Shown here piece after piece: positions 54,170-63,319 of a DNA stretch of 64,000 nucleotides. The position numbers and the translations under genes were made by a program. Every line of letters begins with the position of its first letter. The stretch's first letter is position 1. Source of the DNA: Rhizobium favelukesii (GTDB lineage Bacteria; Pseudomonadota; Alphaproteobacteria; Rhizobiales; Rhizobiaceae); the NCBI RefSeq assembly GCF_000577275.2, contig NZ_HG916854.1:62001-126000 (forward strand). The letters run 5' to 3'. Under the pieces are notes generated by a model. That model ran no database searches and was not told where the DNA came from. It saw nothing but the letters and a program-made list of their open reading frames with translations.

Positions 54170-54271
54170 AACGCCACCATCGAAAACCTGCTGTTCTTCC
54201 AACACAACACGCACATGTTCTACGGCGATGCAAAGAAGTCGATTTTCGATCTTCTGCTGCAATTGGGATAG
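54170..54271 (+). pseudogene. PntB C-terminal scrap
   Basis: NATIENLLFFQHNTHMFYGD followed by AKKSIFDLLLQLG and TAG is the last 33 residues of the NAD(P) transhydrogenase beta subunit (family end: NPLFF.xNTxMxFGDAK..). No other part of pntAB is nearby. Confidence 0.6.
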
Positions 54272-54354
54272 GTAACCAGAGCTGAGGACGTTGGTCCGAC
54301 GGCGCCCGCCCGCCGCCATCTTCGAAGAAGGCAAGTTTATATACGTCGGGGAAA

Positions 54355-54570
54355 ATCCTTGACGTGTCTGACGCCGTTGACGCTGAAATTGAGCGGCAAG
54401 TCGCCTCGTGTGGTGGCGCCGGATCTTCCAATTCGCGCTGGCCGAACAGATCGCCTGGGCAAAGATGCTCAACGCCGGGCAGATCTGTACCAACGTCGGT
54501 TACCTGCTCCAGCCCGAGACCGCGGGGATGCCTTCGCCAAAGCCGCGCGCAATGATCGTCGAGTTGGCTT
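54355..54570 (+). pseudogene. Aldehyde dehydrogenase internal fragment
   Basis: Two frames give LTPLTLKLSGKSPRVVAPDL with PI, then AEQIAWAKMLNAGQICTNVG and YLLQP; the NAGQxCTNV segment with the catalytic Cys is that of coniferyl-aldehyde-type dehydrogenases. A further frame gives DRGDAFAKAAR. About 60-70 codons survive. Confidence 0.65.
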
Positions 54571-54625
54571 GACGAGCCTCGTCCTGCGCACCTATGCGAA
54601 CGGTCCCTCTTGATTTGAGTTTTAG

Positions 54626-54654
54626 CTGAAGCGGCTGAAAGCTGACTGAAAGCT
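54626..54654. promoter_or_regulatory. Tandem direct repeats upstream of the ABC importer operon
   Basis: CTGAAAGCT occurs at 54635-54643 and again at 54646-54654 (start-to-start 11 bases), with a looser copy CTGAAGCGG at 54626. Tandem repeats at one helical turn are the usual binding pattern of OmpR-type response regulators. They lie about 90 bases before the binding-protein gene, and a TctD-like regulator is encoded nearby at 59030. Confidence 0.45.
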
Positions 54655-54743
54655 TGGCCTGCTACTGTCGTCGTCGCATCGTGGAGGAGACACGAGCCCG
54701 TGTGTTAATGGCGATGCTGACAACTACTAGGAGGATACAGTCT

Positions 54744-55760
54744 ATGCGTTGTACGCGCGCACTTCTTCATTCTGCTGCCGTTTTCGCCTTCCTTGCCAGC
54801 GCCGCCATGGCAACCGCAACGTCAGCCAATGCTTCTGATAAGATCACGATCATGGTCGGCGGTTACGAAAAGCAGATCTATTTGCCGGCAAAGCTCGCCG
54901 AGACGCTTGGCTATTTCAAGGAGGAGGGCCTCGATGTCGAACTTCTGAACGAGGCGGCTGGCGTCGATGCAGAAAATCAGCTGCTTGCCGGCGCCGTGCA
55001 AGGGGTCGTCGGCTTTTATGATCACTGCGTTGATCTGCAGGCGAAAGGCAAATTCGTCGAATCGATCGTCCAGTTCAGCCAGGCGCCGGGTGAGGTTGTG
55101 CTTGTTTCGAGCAAGCATCCAGAAATCAATGCCCCCAGCGACTTTAAAGGCAAGACGATCGGAGTGACAGGGCTTGGCTCCTCGACCAATTTCCTGACGC
55201 TGTACATGGCATCGAAGGCTGGATTGCAATCCGGAGACGTCGTCACCGTCCCAGTGGGTGCTGGAGGAACGTTCATCGCCGCTATGCAGCAGGATCAGAT
55301 CCAGGCAGGTATGACGACGGAGCCAACAATTTCGCGCATGGTCAAGACCGGCGAGGCATCGGTTCTCGTCGATATGCGCACCGTCGAGTCTACGCGCAAG
55401 GCGCTCGGCGGCACCTATCCGGCTGCCTCTGTCTACATGGAGAGCGCCTGGGTCGACGCACATAAGGAGGAGGCTCAGAAGCTTGCCAATGCGTTCGTAA
55501 AGACCCTGAAATTCATCAATACGCATTCTGCCGCCGAGATCGCCGAAAAAATGCCTAAGGATTTCTATGTCGGTGACAAGGACGGCTATATCAACGCACT
55601 CGAGGCGGGCAAGGGCATGTTCACGCCGGACGGTGTCATGCCCGAAGACGGCCCGAAGACCATTCTAGCCGTACTCTCGGAATTCTCCAAAAACGTCAAG
55701 GGCAAGCAAATCGATCTTTCGAAGACCTACACGACCGAATTCGTAAAGAACGTCAAATAA
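54744..55760 (+). CDS. ABC substrate-binding protein (NMT1/TauA-like)
   Basis: 338 residues from the ATG at 54744 (AGGAGG ten bases upstream). Signal peptide ends near SANA. The mature part has YLPAKLAETLGYFKEEGLDV, GAVQGVVGFYDHCVDLQ and GVTGLGSSTNFLTLYMASKA: the same plan as the binding protein at 24796, with a shared GFYDH and LSKTYT end, so the two are paralogues. First gene of an intact importer; ligand unknown, an organic acid or thiamine/taurine-like compound. Confidence 0.88.
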   Translation: MRCTRALLHSAAVFAFLASAAMATATSANASDKITIMVGGYEKQIYLPAKLAETLGYFKEEGLDVELLNEAAGVDAENQLLAGAVQGVVGFYDHCVDLQAKGKFVESIVQFSQAPGEVVLVSSKHPEINAPSDFKGKTIGVTGLGSSTNFLTLYMASKAGLQSGDVVTVPVGAGGTFIAAMQQDQIQAGMTTEPTISRMVKTGEASVLVDMRTVESTRKALGGTYPAASVYMESAWVDAHKEEAQKLANAFVKTLKFINTHSAAEIAEKMPKDFYVGDKDGYINALEAGKGMFTPDGVMPEDGPKTILAVLSEFSKNVKGKQIDLSKTYTTEFVKNVK

Positions 55761-55855
55761 GCGCCCCTTCGCAGCACGTCCGGTCAAGCCGGAACCAGTT
55801 CCCTTGAACAAAAAGCACCTGTACGCGCGCCTACAGGCATGCGCGAGGATATCTC

Positions 55856-56674
55856 ATGACAGAACTTATAACCCATGATCCAGCGATCGAATTGATCAAT
55901 GTGAGTCGCCGCTTCGTTTCTCCGACCGGCAAGTCTCTGACTGCGCTTCGCGATTTCAACATGACCGTCGAACGCGGTGAGTTCGTTGCCGTGGTCGGCC
56001 CCACGGGGTGCGGCAAGTCGACGACGCTCAATCTCGTCACCGGCCTGGCGCGGCCGAGTGCTGGCGAAGTCCGCCTTATGGGCGGGCCTGTGTCTGGCAT
56101 CGATCCGCGCGTTGGCTTCGCCTTTCAGACGGATGCCCTCTTCCCCTGGAGGAACGTGATCGACAATGTAATGGCTGGTCCCCTGTTTCGCGGCAAGCCA
56201 CGCGACGTTGCGGAAACGTCGGCCAAGGGCTGGCTGGCACGCGTCGGACTTTCAAAATTCATGAACCACTATCCGCATCAGCTGTCCGGCGGCATGCGCA
56301 AGCGCGCTGCGCTCGCGCAGACCTTCGTCAATGAGCCGGAAATCCTACTCATGGATGAGCCCTTTTCCGCGCTCGACGTGCAGACACGCACCGTCATGCA
56401 CGAGGAACTGCTGAGACTATGGGCGGAGCGCAAGGCATCTGTGGTTTTCGTCACGCACGACCTCGAGGAAGCCGTCGCACTTGCCGACAAGGTCTATGTC
56501 CTGACCGCCGGACCCGCAACTGTTAAGTCGGTCTACAAGATCGACCTGCCACGGCCGCGCGTTGTGTCGGAAATCCGTTACGAACAGCAATTCATCGACT
56601 ACTGCAAGACCATCTGGGATGATCTGCGACAGGAGGTGGAAACCAGTTATCGCCGTGCGAGCGAAGCGGCATAG
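55856..56674 (+). CDS. ABC transporter ATPase (NitT/TauT type)
   Basis: 272 residues with Walker A GPTGCGKST, signature LSGGMRKR and Walker B ILLMDEPFSALD; the C-terminus (EIRYEQQFIDYCKTIWDDLR) is intact, unlike the paralogue at 23949. GAGGAT precedes the ATG. Ninety-five bases after the binding-protein gene and 13 before the permease gene. Confidence 0.92.
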   Translation: MTELITHDPAIELINVSRRFVSPTGKSLTALRDFNMTVERGEFVAVVGPTGCGKSTTLNLVTGLARPSAGEVRLMGGPVSGIDPRVGFAFQTDALFPWRNVIDNVMAGPLFRGKPRDVAETSAKGWLARVGLSKFMNHYPHQLSGGMRKRAALAQTFVNEPEILLMDEPFSALDVQTRTVMHEELLRLWAERKASVVFVTHDLEEAVALADKVYVLTAGPATVKSVYKIDLPRPRVVSEIRYEQQFIDYCKTIWDDLRQEVETSYRRASEAA

Positions 56675-56687
56675 GGAGGCCTTAGCA

Positions 56688-57563
56688 ATGGCAAACGTAC
56701 CCATGGAGACGGCGCGTGTAGTTTTTCGCCCGGGCACCTCTGATGCCGAAATCGAAGCTGTCGCATTGAAGTCCATCAAGCGCCGCAAGCAAACGGTTTT
56801 GTTCTGGCAGATCGCCATTCTCGTCGCGACACTCGGGCTTTGGGAGTTGTCGTCCGCAATGGTCTGGATCGACCCGTTCTTCTATGCAAGCCCAAGCGCC
56901 ATCGCCGCACGGCTCTACGACTGGGCCCTCAACGGCACAACGGAAGGTTCGCTTTGGTATAACCTGTGGGTTACCATGCAAGAAGCGTTGATCGGCTTTT
57001 TCGCCGGCTCGATCGCGGGTGTATTCGTTGGCGTCGGTCTTGGCCGCAACCGCTTCCTCTCGGATATCTTCTCCGTTTATATCAAAGCGATCAACTCGAT
57101 CCCGCGCGTTGTGCTTGCACCAATCTTCATCATGATCATGGGTCTTGGGTTGCCATCGAAGGTAGCGCTCGCCTTCATCATGGTGTTCTTCGTGGTTTTC
57201 GCAAACGCTTTTCAGGGTGTGCGGGAAGCAGACCGCAACATGATCGCCAATGCGCGCATTCTCGGCGCCTCCAATTGGCAGGTAACCCGTAGTGTTATCG
57301 TTCCATCGGCGATGAGCTGGATCTTCGCGAGCCTGCATGTTTCGTTCGGCTTTGCTATCATCGGCGCGATCGTTGGCGAGTTTGTCGGCGCCCGCTTTGG
57401 CATTGGCCAGCTGATTTCGATCGCCAAGGGGACTTTCGATGCAGCGGGCATGTTCGCGGCGATTATCCTCGTCATGATCTTTACACTGGTTGCAGAGGCA
57501 ATCATGACCGTGATCGAGAACCGCCTAGCCAAGTGGCGGCCACAACAGATGGACGTTCAGTAA
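56688..57563 (+). CDS. ABC transporter permease (NitT/TauT type)
   Basis: 291 residues from the ATG at 56688, chosen for AGGGAGG; the frame is open further upstream over the ATPase end. A basic N-terminal tail precedes six helices; EAA loop NARILGASNWQVTRSVIVPS. The C-terminal helix (MIFTLVAEAIMTVIENRLAK) is complete, in contrast to the frameshifted copy at 23190. A terminator follows. Confidence 0.92.
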   Translation: MANVPMETARVVFRPGTSDAEIEAVALKSIKRRKQTVLFWQIAILVATLGLWELSSAMVWIDPFFYASPSAIAARLYDWALNGTTEGSLWYNLWVTMQEALIGFFAGSIAGVFVGVGLGRNRFLSDIFSVYIKAINSIPRVVLAPIFIMIMGLGLPSKVALAFIMVFFVVFANAFQGVREADRNMIANARILGASNWQVTRSVIVPSAMSWIFASLHVSFGFAIIGAIVGEFVGARFGIGQLISIAKGTFDAAGMFAAIILVMIFTLVAEAIMTVIENRLAKWRPQQMDVQ

Positions 57564-57589
57564 TCCTCTCAAGCCTTGCTGGAACGCTG

Positions 57590-57618
57590 AAAGGGCCGGG
57601 TGAGATGCTCGGCCCTTT
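57590..57618. terminator. Intrinsic terminator, possibly bidirectional
   Basis: AAAGGGCCG (57590-57598) pairs with CGGCCCTTT (57610-57618) around an 11-base loop, flanked by T-rich sequence on the plus-strand side and A-rich on the other. It lies between the converging ABC operon and histidine kinase gene. Confidence 0.8.
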
Positions 57619-57624
57619 TGGTTT

Positions 57625-59037
57625 TCACGGCCCAAGCGGCAATGTTACAAGGACAAGAAGTCCTCCGTCTTTTCCATCACCAAGTTCGATCGTGCCTCCG
57701 GCGCTATCGACCACTTCCCGCACGATTGCCAACCCGAGACCGCTACCCTCGGTCTGTGTGCCGATCACTCGATAGAAGCGTTCGAATACCTGCGTGCGCT
57801 CGCCTTCTGGAATTCCCGGGCCGGTGTCTTCGACCGTGAGGATTGCCATATCTCGCAGTGACTTGACCGTAGCGGTTACCGCGCCGCCAGCTGGCGTATA
57901 GCGCAGAGCGTTGTCGACCAGGTTGACTACCAACTCGCCGAGCATGGTCGCATCACCAGTCACATTCACTGGACCGTTATTGTCGAAACCGAGATCAATG
58001 CTGCGTTTCAATGCCTCTTCGGCGACATCTTCGAGTACGGAACGTGTGAGAGCCGCCAAGTCGATATTGTCCCTGCGTGGGCGGAAGTTGCCGGGCTCGG
58101 CCCGGGAAAGAGCAAGTAGCTGCCCAGCCAGCCTTGTAACTTGACGCGTGCTTTTCTGCAGAGCTTGAAGTGCTTCATCGCGCTGACGAATGTCAACTTC
58201 CCTGGCAGCCACCGCGGCCTGGGTCGCGATCAGCGCCAGTGGGGTTCGCAATTGGTGGGCGGCATTGGCAACAAAGCGCCGCTGAGCCGCCATCTGATTT
58301 TGCACGCTCTCCATATGCTCGTTCAAGGCGTGAACGAGCGGCTGCAGTTCTGTCTGTACCATTGATGGCGGGAATGGGTCGAGGCGGTCACGACCACGTT
58401 GGCGCACAGCGTCGCGCAGACGCAATATGGGGGAAAGTCCGCGTTGGAGACCGATGATAGTGACAAGGCCTGCCAGTAGAACAAGCGCAAGCTCGTTTGC
58501 GAAATCGGAAAGCCAGAGCTGGCGTCGAATTGCATATTGGCTGCCATGCGTGACACCGACCGTCACAGCAATCGTTCCATCTCCCGCAAGGCCCACGACT
58601 GGATGCTCAAGCATGAGCGCTCGAATACTTTGATCGTGAAATATCAAATCCTGGCCCTTCAGCGCGACCGGCGGCGACGGCAGATCGGGATATCCTGACA
58701 GTAGGTTACCCCAGGGCGTGGTCACGCGATAGAAGACCTGATCGCCAAAGCCGGTGTCAAACATCTCCAATGCGGCGGGGGGAATTTCGACCTGAACGGA
58801 GCCACTGTCGTCGACGTGCACGGCCTCGGCAATGACACGAGCCGATGCCAGCAAAGTGCGATCGGTGACGAGCTGGGCGGCGGCAGCGGCAGAGCGGAAG
58901 CTCAAATAGAGGTTGACGCAGATTGCTCCAGCTAGCGTCAAAACGACCAGTGAGACCAGTTGGACACGCAGACTGCGCTTTAGCCGAGCAATTCCGCCTG
59001 GCAGCCTTCGGATCAGCGATTTTGGTCCTTTAAACAT
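57625..59037 (-). CDS. Sensor histidine kinase, TctE-like
   Basis: 470 residues from the ATG at 59037, inside the end of the response-regulator gene (8-base overlap). Helices at about 24-46 and 178-200 flank a periplasmic sensor like that of TctE kinases. HAMP-like linker, H-box NAAHQLRTPLA with the phospho-His, N-box NLVDNALRYTP, G-boxes VEDTGPGIP and GSGLGLAIV. TctE senses tricarboxylates; the neighbouring importer suggests a related organic anion. Confidence 0.9.
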   Translation of the reverse strand: MFKGPKSLIRRLPGGIARLKRSLRVQLVSLVVLTLAGAICVNLYLSFRSAAAAAQLVTDRTLLASARVIAEAVHVDDSGSVQVEIPPAALEMFDTGFGDQVFYRVTTPWGNLLSGYPDLPSPPVALKGQDLIFHDQSIRALMLEHPVVGLAGDGTIAVTVGVTHGSQYAIRRQLWLSDFANELALVLLAGLVTIIGLQRGLSPILRLRDAVRQRGRDRLDPFPPSMVQTELQPLVHALNEHMESVQNQMAAQRRFVANAAHQLRTPLALIATQAAVAAREVDIRQRDEALQALQKSTRQVTRLAGQLLALSRAEPGNFRPRRDNIDLAALTRSVLEDVAEEALKRSIDLGFDNNGPVNVTGDATMLGELVVNLVDNALRYTPAGGAVTATVKSLRDMAILTVEDTGPGIPEGERTQVFERFYRVIGTQTEGSGLGLAIVREVVDSAGGTIELGDGKDGGLLVLVTLPLGP

Positions 59038-59695
59038 GGCGCAGCAGATAGCCAAGGCCGCGCAGCGTTACGATCTGAATGGAGCTGCCTTCGAGCTTCT
59101 TTCGGAGTCGATGGACGTAGATTTCGATTGCGCTCGCATCCGCAACATCATCGAATCCAAAGACCCCTTCGGAAAGGGATGCTTTCGTCACAGTCGCTCC
59201 CGCTTTCATTATCAGGTGCTCGAGCACGGCGTGTTCGCGAGGCGTGAGCTGTAGTGGCTGCCCGCGCAGCGAAAACTGTCGTGTTTTGCCATCAAGGACT
59301 AGGTCTCCAACGACAATTTGCGGCGCTGCGACGTCATGACCGCGCCTGATCACCGCGCGGATTCTCGCTTCAAGTTCCGCAATTTCAAACGGCTTGGCGA
59401 GATAGTCGTCCGCACCGCTATCAAGACCGGCAACACGACCCTCCAAGCTGGCGTTTGCAGTGAGAATGATGACGGGCACCTTATTGCCGGCGCGGCGCAG
59501 CTGCTTCAAGACGGTCATGCCGTCTAACTTGGGTAGGGACAGATCGAGGATAACGGCCGAATAGGCTGCAAGATGTAGCATATGCTCAGCGTCAAGGCCG
59601 TCGGCCGCAATATCCACAGTGTACTGCGTTTGCCTTAGAGCCTTCGCGAGCCAGGCAGCAAGGTCGGCGTTGTCTTCCACAATAAGCAGGCGCAT
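59030..59695 (-). CDS. OmpR-family response regulator, TctD-like
   Basis: 221 residues. Receiver domain 1-115 with Glu7/Asp8, phospho-acceptor Asp51 (VILDLSLP), Thr79 and Lys101 (KPF); winged-helix DNA-binding domain 125-221 (LTPREHAVLEHLI, ASAIEIYVHRLRKKL, GLGYLLRHV). Overlaps its kinase. It probably controls the ABC importer at 54744, where tandem direct repeats occur. Confidence 0.92.
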   Translation of the reverse strand: MRLLIVEDNADLAAWLAKALRQTQYTVDIAADGLDAEHMLHLAAYSAVILDLSLPKLDGMTVLKQLRRAGNKVPVIILTANASLEGRVAGLDSGADDYLAKPFEIAELEARIRAVIRRGHDVAAPQIVVGDLVLDGKTRQFSLRGQPLQLTPREHAVLEHLIMKAGATVTKASLSEGVFGFDDVADASAIEIYVHRLRKKLEGSSIQIVTLRGLGYLLRHV

Positions 59696-59875
59696 TTTCC
59701 GTGCTCACGTCAATAGGCGACCACCAACCTATCATTGGTCAATGCCGATCAGAACTCTGGAATGACAATCTTCCGTCCTGTTTTTTCCCACGTGGTGACG
59801 AGTTGTCACAGCGATAGCGGCAGCGTGGCACGCACAAATGGCCTGCGGATCGAACTTGAAAGACCGGAACACACG
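59696..59875. promoter_or_regulatory. Upstream region of the two-component genes
   Basis: 180 bases between the response regulator start and the end of the GDSL hydrolase gene. Must contain the regulator promoter; no clear boxes seen. Confidence 0.35.
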
Positions 59876-60553
59876 TTATGAACGAGCCGCATTTATGAAA
59901 GCATCAAGGATCGCGCGATGTCCGGCATCGCTCGGATGGACTAGATCGGCTGAGGCCAAGGCGCCGTCGCCGTGAGCTTTCATGCTTTCGTAAACAGGTG
60001 CATAGAAGAGTGAGAAGTGTCGTGCCAGCTTGCGCACGACCTCGACATAGCCTTCGAAACCCATCCGCGTCTGGCTTGTGAAGCCGGTGCTGCCGACGCA
60101 GAGCCCGGCTTCCGGGATGTAGGGTGGGCTGCCGATCGCCAGCCGTTCCGCGTGCCCCGCCTCGATCAGTTTTTTCAGCATCTTCGCGTAGTCGTGGGCG
60201 AAGCTTCGGACGTTCATCGTGTCCGGGGCGGCTGTATAGCGGGCGTCGTTATAGCCGTAGAGAATCAGGATCGCATCGCGGTGGGGCGCATCCAGAAGCG
60301 CATTTTCGAAACGGCCGATACCGTTGTCGGGCCGCGGTTTACCATCCGCAAGGCGTGATCCCTGCAATATCGTGCCGGGGATCGCGTGGTTACGGACTGG
60401 GAAGCCGTTGACCTCGGCTGCAAACAATGCCGGCCAGGTGAGATGCGGCTGGCTGGCATTGAAGCCCGCAGTAATGCTGTCTCCGAACACACGCACGCCA
60501 GAAATTCCGAGTGATTTCAAATGCACCCCGAACCGCATCAATTTTTCCTTCAT
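59876..60553 (-). CDS. SGNH/GDSL-family hydrolase
   Basis: 225 residues without a signal peptide. Block I GDSITAGF (nucleophile Ser), block II Gly in GTILQGS, block III GYNDAR and block V DLVHPSDAGH (catalytic Asp-His) are all present. These enzymes remove acetyl or other acyl groups. Divergent from a LacI regulator and its sugar-utilisation genes; it may deacetylate an imported saccharide. Confidence 0.85.
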   Translation of the reverse strand: MKEKLMRFGVHLKSLGISGVRVFGDSITAGFNASQPHLTWPALFAAEVNGFPVRNHAIPGTILQGSRLADGKPRPDNGIGRFENALLDAPHRDAILILYGYNDARYTAAPDTMNVRSFAHDYAKMLKKLIEAGHAERLAIGSPPYIPEAGLCVGSTGFTSQTRMGFEGYVEVVRKLARHFSLFYAPVYESMKAHGDGALASADLVHPSDAGHRAILDAFINAARS

Positions 60554-60560
60554 TTCCCGC

Positions 60561-60618
60561 TTGACAGAAACCGGCTCAATCTTGTTTATACGTATTAACT
60601 GCTAATACGTATTAGCAG
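60561..60618. promoter_or_regulatory. LacI-type operator and promoter
   Basis: A perfect 20-base palindrome, CTGCTAATACGTATTAGCAG, lies at 60599-60618. A second, partial copy (TATACGTATTA) at 60588-60598 adjoins it. A good -35 box TTGACA is at 60561-60566 with a weak -10 (TTTATA) at 60585-60590, so a bound repressor would cover the promoter. It lies 26 bases before the LacI start and 46 before the divergent hydrolase. Confidence 0.75.
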
Positions 60619-60643
60619 TCAAGGGGGGGTTGGAGGAGCTCGC

Positions 60644-61675
60644 GTGGCAGGCCCTAAGCGATTGACTCAGCACGATATTGCAAAGCTTGCCGGCGTTAGC
60701 CAGGCAACCGTATCACTTGTGTTGAACGGCACCCCGACAGCCCTGGCGCGCATTCCTCAAGAAACTCGCGAGCGCGTCCAGCACGTCATCCGCGCGACTG
60801 GTTACGTTGCGGATCCGATTGCCCGACGCATGGCCAAGGGCCTCAACCGTATCCTCGGCGTCTTCACCTATGAACCAGCTTTCCCGAGCGAGCAGGCGGA
60901 CTTCTTCACACCTTTCCTGCTCGGCATCGAGGAGGAGGCGCAGGCCCAGAACTACGACCTGCTGCTTCTGACCGGCGCCGGCGTCGGCCGGGAGCGCAAG
61001 ATTTTTGCCGACGGCAACCGGTTGAGGATCGCCGACGGCTGCCTCGTGCTCGGCCGCGAATTCGACCGCGCGGAACTCAAGCGGCTGGTTTCCGGCGATT
61101 ATCCCTTCGTGGCGATCGGCCGACGTGAGGACGCTGGCGGACCCGTTCCCTACGTTGGCGGCGACTACACGACCGGCACCCGCGCGCTGGTCGAAAAGGC
61201 GAGGGCGCTTGGACACGAGAAGTTGGCTTATGTCGGCCCCAGCGGATCGGCCGAATCCGTCGTCGACCGCTGGCACGGCTTTGCCGAGGCGATCAGCGAG
61301 GGCGCCGAGCTGGTCTTGCATGTCGACGATGTCCGCAGGTCGGCCGGCGAAATTCTCGATGCCATTATTACGTGCGGTGCGACCGCCGTCTTCTTCGTGG
61401 AACTGGCGGACGCGGTGCGCGTCGAGGCGGTGGCTCGCGAGCGAGGCTTGTCCTTGCCGGGTGATTTTTCCGCTGTCGTGCTCGGCAGCCACGTGCGGGC
61501 CGAACGCAGCCATGTGCAGTTCACCTCCTTCAGTATTCCACGCGAGGAAATGGGCCGGAAGGCGACCACCATGCTGGTGCGTCGCATCGAGGGTGCGGTC
61601 CCGATCGAGCAAATTCTTCTGACCTGTGAACCGGTCGAGGGCGAAACCCTCGGGCCCGCAAAGAAACGGAATTGA
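60644..61675 (+). CDS. LacI-family transcriptional regulator
   Basis: 343 residues from the GTG at 60644. Helix-turn-helix at residues 5-25 (TQHDIAKLAGVSQATVSLVL), hinge, then the periplasmic-binding-like ligand domain with FTPFLLGIEEEAQAQNYDLL and ARALGHEKLAYVGPS. It is preceded by a strong palindromic operator, so it is likely autoregulated and controls the FAD oxidoreductase, transporter and divergent hydrolase. Effector is probably a sugar. Confidence 0.9.
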   Translation: MAGPKRLTQHDIAKLAGVSQATVSLVLNGTPTALARIPQETRERVQHVIRATGYVADPIARRMAKGLNRILGVFTYEPAFPSEQADFFTPFLLGIEEEAQAQNYDLLLLTGAGVGRERKIFADGNRLRIADGCLVLGREFDRAELKRLVSGDYPFVAIGRREDAGGPVPYVGGDYTTGTRALVEKARALGHEKLAYVGPSGSAESVVDRWHGFAEAISEGAELVLHVDDVRRSAGEILDAIITCGATAVFFVELADAVRVEAVARERGLSLPGDFSAVVLGSHVRAERSHVQFTSFSIPREEMGRKATTMLVRRIEGAVPIEQILLTCEPVEGETLGPAKKRN

Positions 61676-61679
61676 GAAC

Positions 61680-63290
61680 GTGAAAGAAATGCGAGCAGAT
61701 ATTCTGATAGTCGGCGGCGGTCTCGGTGGCGTGGCAGCCGCGCTTGGCGCCTGCCGGGCGGGACGCAGCGTCATCATGACCGAGGAATTCGACTGGATCG
61801 GTGGTCAATCGACCAGCCAGGCAGTGCCGTCCGACGAGCATACATGGGTCGAGCAGTTCGGGATTACCCGCTCCTATCGCAAGCTGCGCAACGGCATCCG
61901 CCAGTATTACCGTGACAACTATCCGTTGACCGAGGGTGCTCGTGCTTGGGGCGACCTCAATCCCGGCGCCGGCTGGGTGAGCCGGATCTGCGCCGAACCA
62001 CGCGTCAGCCTCGCAGTCATGGAAGCCATGCTGATGTCCTATCGCGGTGCCGGTCGCCTCAAGGTGCTGCAGCCTTACCGGCCGGTCGCGGCGGATGTCG
62101 AGGGCGACACCGTCCGCTCCGTCACACTTCGCCATCGCGATACGGGCAACGAGATCGTCGTTTGCGCCGACTACGTTCTCGACGCGACCGAACTCGGCGA
62201 CCTCCTGCCTATGACTGGTACGGAATATGTGAAAGGCTTCGAGGCACAGTCTGACACCGGCGAGCCGAGCGCGCCTTGCGAAGCGCAGCCGGACAATGTT
62301 CAGGCGGTGTCTGTATGCTTTGCCGTCGACCATGTGGACGGCGACTGGACAATCGACAAACCGGAAAACTACGACTACTGGCGCAAATACCAGCCGCATT
62401 TCTGGGGCGGGCCGCTGCTTGGCTTCACCGCGCCGCATCCGCGCACGCTGGAATTCACCACTCGCTCCTTCACCCCGAATGTCGATGACGATCCGCTAGC
62501 GGTCGACGCCGACCAGCGCAAGGGTGGGGGTGACGAGAATCTTTGGCTGTTCAGGCGCATTGCCGCACGCCGCAATTTTCGGCCTGGCTTCTATCAATCC
62601 GACATCTGCTTCGTGAACTGGCCGATGATCGACTACATGGACGGCACGATCATCGACGTGTCGGAGGAGGAAAAGGCCAAGCACCTGAAGTCCGCCGCCG
62701 ATCTTTCCTACTCGGTCTTCTATTGGCTGCAGACGGAAGCGCCGCGCGTCGATGGCGGGCAGGGTTATCGCGGCCTTCGCCTGCGCGGCGATATCACCGG
62801 GACGGAACATGGGCTTGCCATGGCGCCCTATATCCGCGAGAGCCGTCGCATAAAGCCGGTCACCCGCGTCGTCGAGCAGGACATGTCCTATGCCGTGCGC
62901 GCCGAAAAGGGCGCGGTGAACTACCGTGACAGCATCGGCATCGGCATGTACCGCATCGACCTGCATCCCTCGACAGGGGGTGACAACTATATCGACGTGC
63001 GATCCTGCCCATTTGAGATTCCGCTTGGTGCATTGTTGCCCCAGCGGGTGAAGAACCTCATTCCAGCAGGCAAGAACATCGGCACCACCCACATCACCAA
63101 TGGCTGCTACCGGCTGCATCCGGTCGAATGGAACGTCGGCGAAGTGGCAGGCATGCTCGCGGCCTATTGCTTGGAGAAACGGCTGAACCCTCATCAGGTC
63201 CAGGAAGACCATGGACATCTCCACGATTTCCAGCGCGAGCTCACCCGCGAAGGCATTGAAATCCGCTGGCCCGACATCGCGGCCTATTGA
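61680..63290 (+). CDS. FAD-dependent oxidoreductase (FAD_oxidored family)
   Basis: 536 residues from a GTG at 61680, five bases after the LacI stop (an ATG at 61689 is also possible). The dinucleotide-binding motif ILIVGGGLGGVAAALGACRA and a following FDWIGGQSTSQAVP are typical of the pfam12831 family. The C-terminal NLIPAGKNIGTTHITNGCYR and HPVEWNVGEVAGMLA close the FAD site. Such enzymes often occur in saccharide loci; the substrate is unknown. Cytoplasmic (no signal). Confidence 0.88.
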   Translation: MKEMRADILIVGGGLGGVAAALGACRAGRSVIMTEEFDWIGGQSTSQAVPSDEHTWVEQFGITRSYRKLRNGIRQYYRDNYPLTEGARAWGDLNPGAGWVSRICAEPRVSLAVMEAMLMSYRGAGRLKVLQPYRPVAADVEGDTVRSVTLRHRDTGNEIVVCADYVLDATELGDLLPMTGTEYVKGFEAQSDTGEPSAPCEAQPDNVQAVSVCFAVDHVDGDWTIDKPENYDYWRKYQPHFWGGPLLGFTAPHPRTLEFTTRSFTPNVDDDPLAVDADQRKGGGDENLWLFRRIAARRNFRPGFYQSDICFVNWPMIDYMDGTIIDVSEEEKAKHLKSAADLSYSVFYWLQTEAPRVDGGQGYRGLRLRGDITGTEHGLAMAPYIRESRRIKPVTRVVEQDMSYAVRAEKGAVNYRDSIGIGMYRIDLHPSTGGDNYIDVRSCPFEIPLGALLPQRVKNLIPAGKNIGTTHITNGCYRLHPVEWNVGEVAGMLAAYCLEKRLNPHQVQEDHGHLHDFQRELTREGIEIRWPDIAAY

Positions 63291-63319
63291 ACAAACCCAT
63301 CTTTGGAGGAGGAACGGGA

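Noticed and set aside
60713-61777. 354-codon open frame antisense to the LacI gene
   Set aside because: It mirrors LacI codons, has no family motif or ribosome binding site, and the plus-strand gene is certain.
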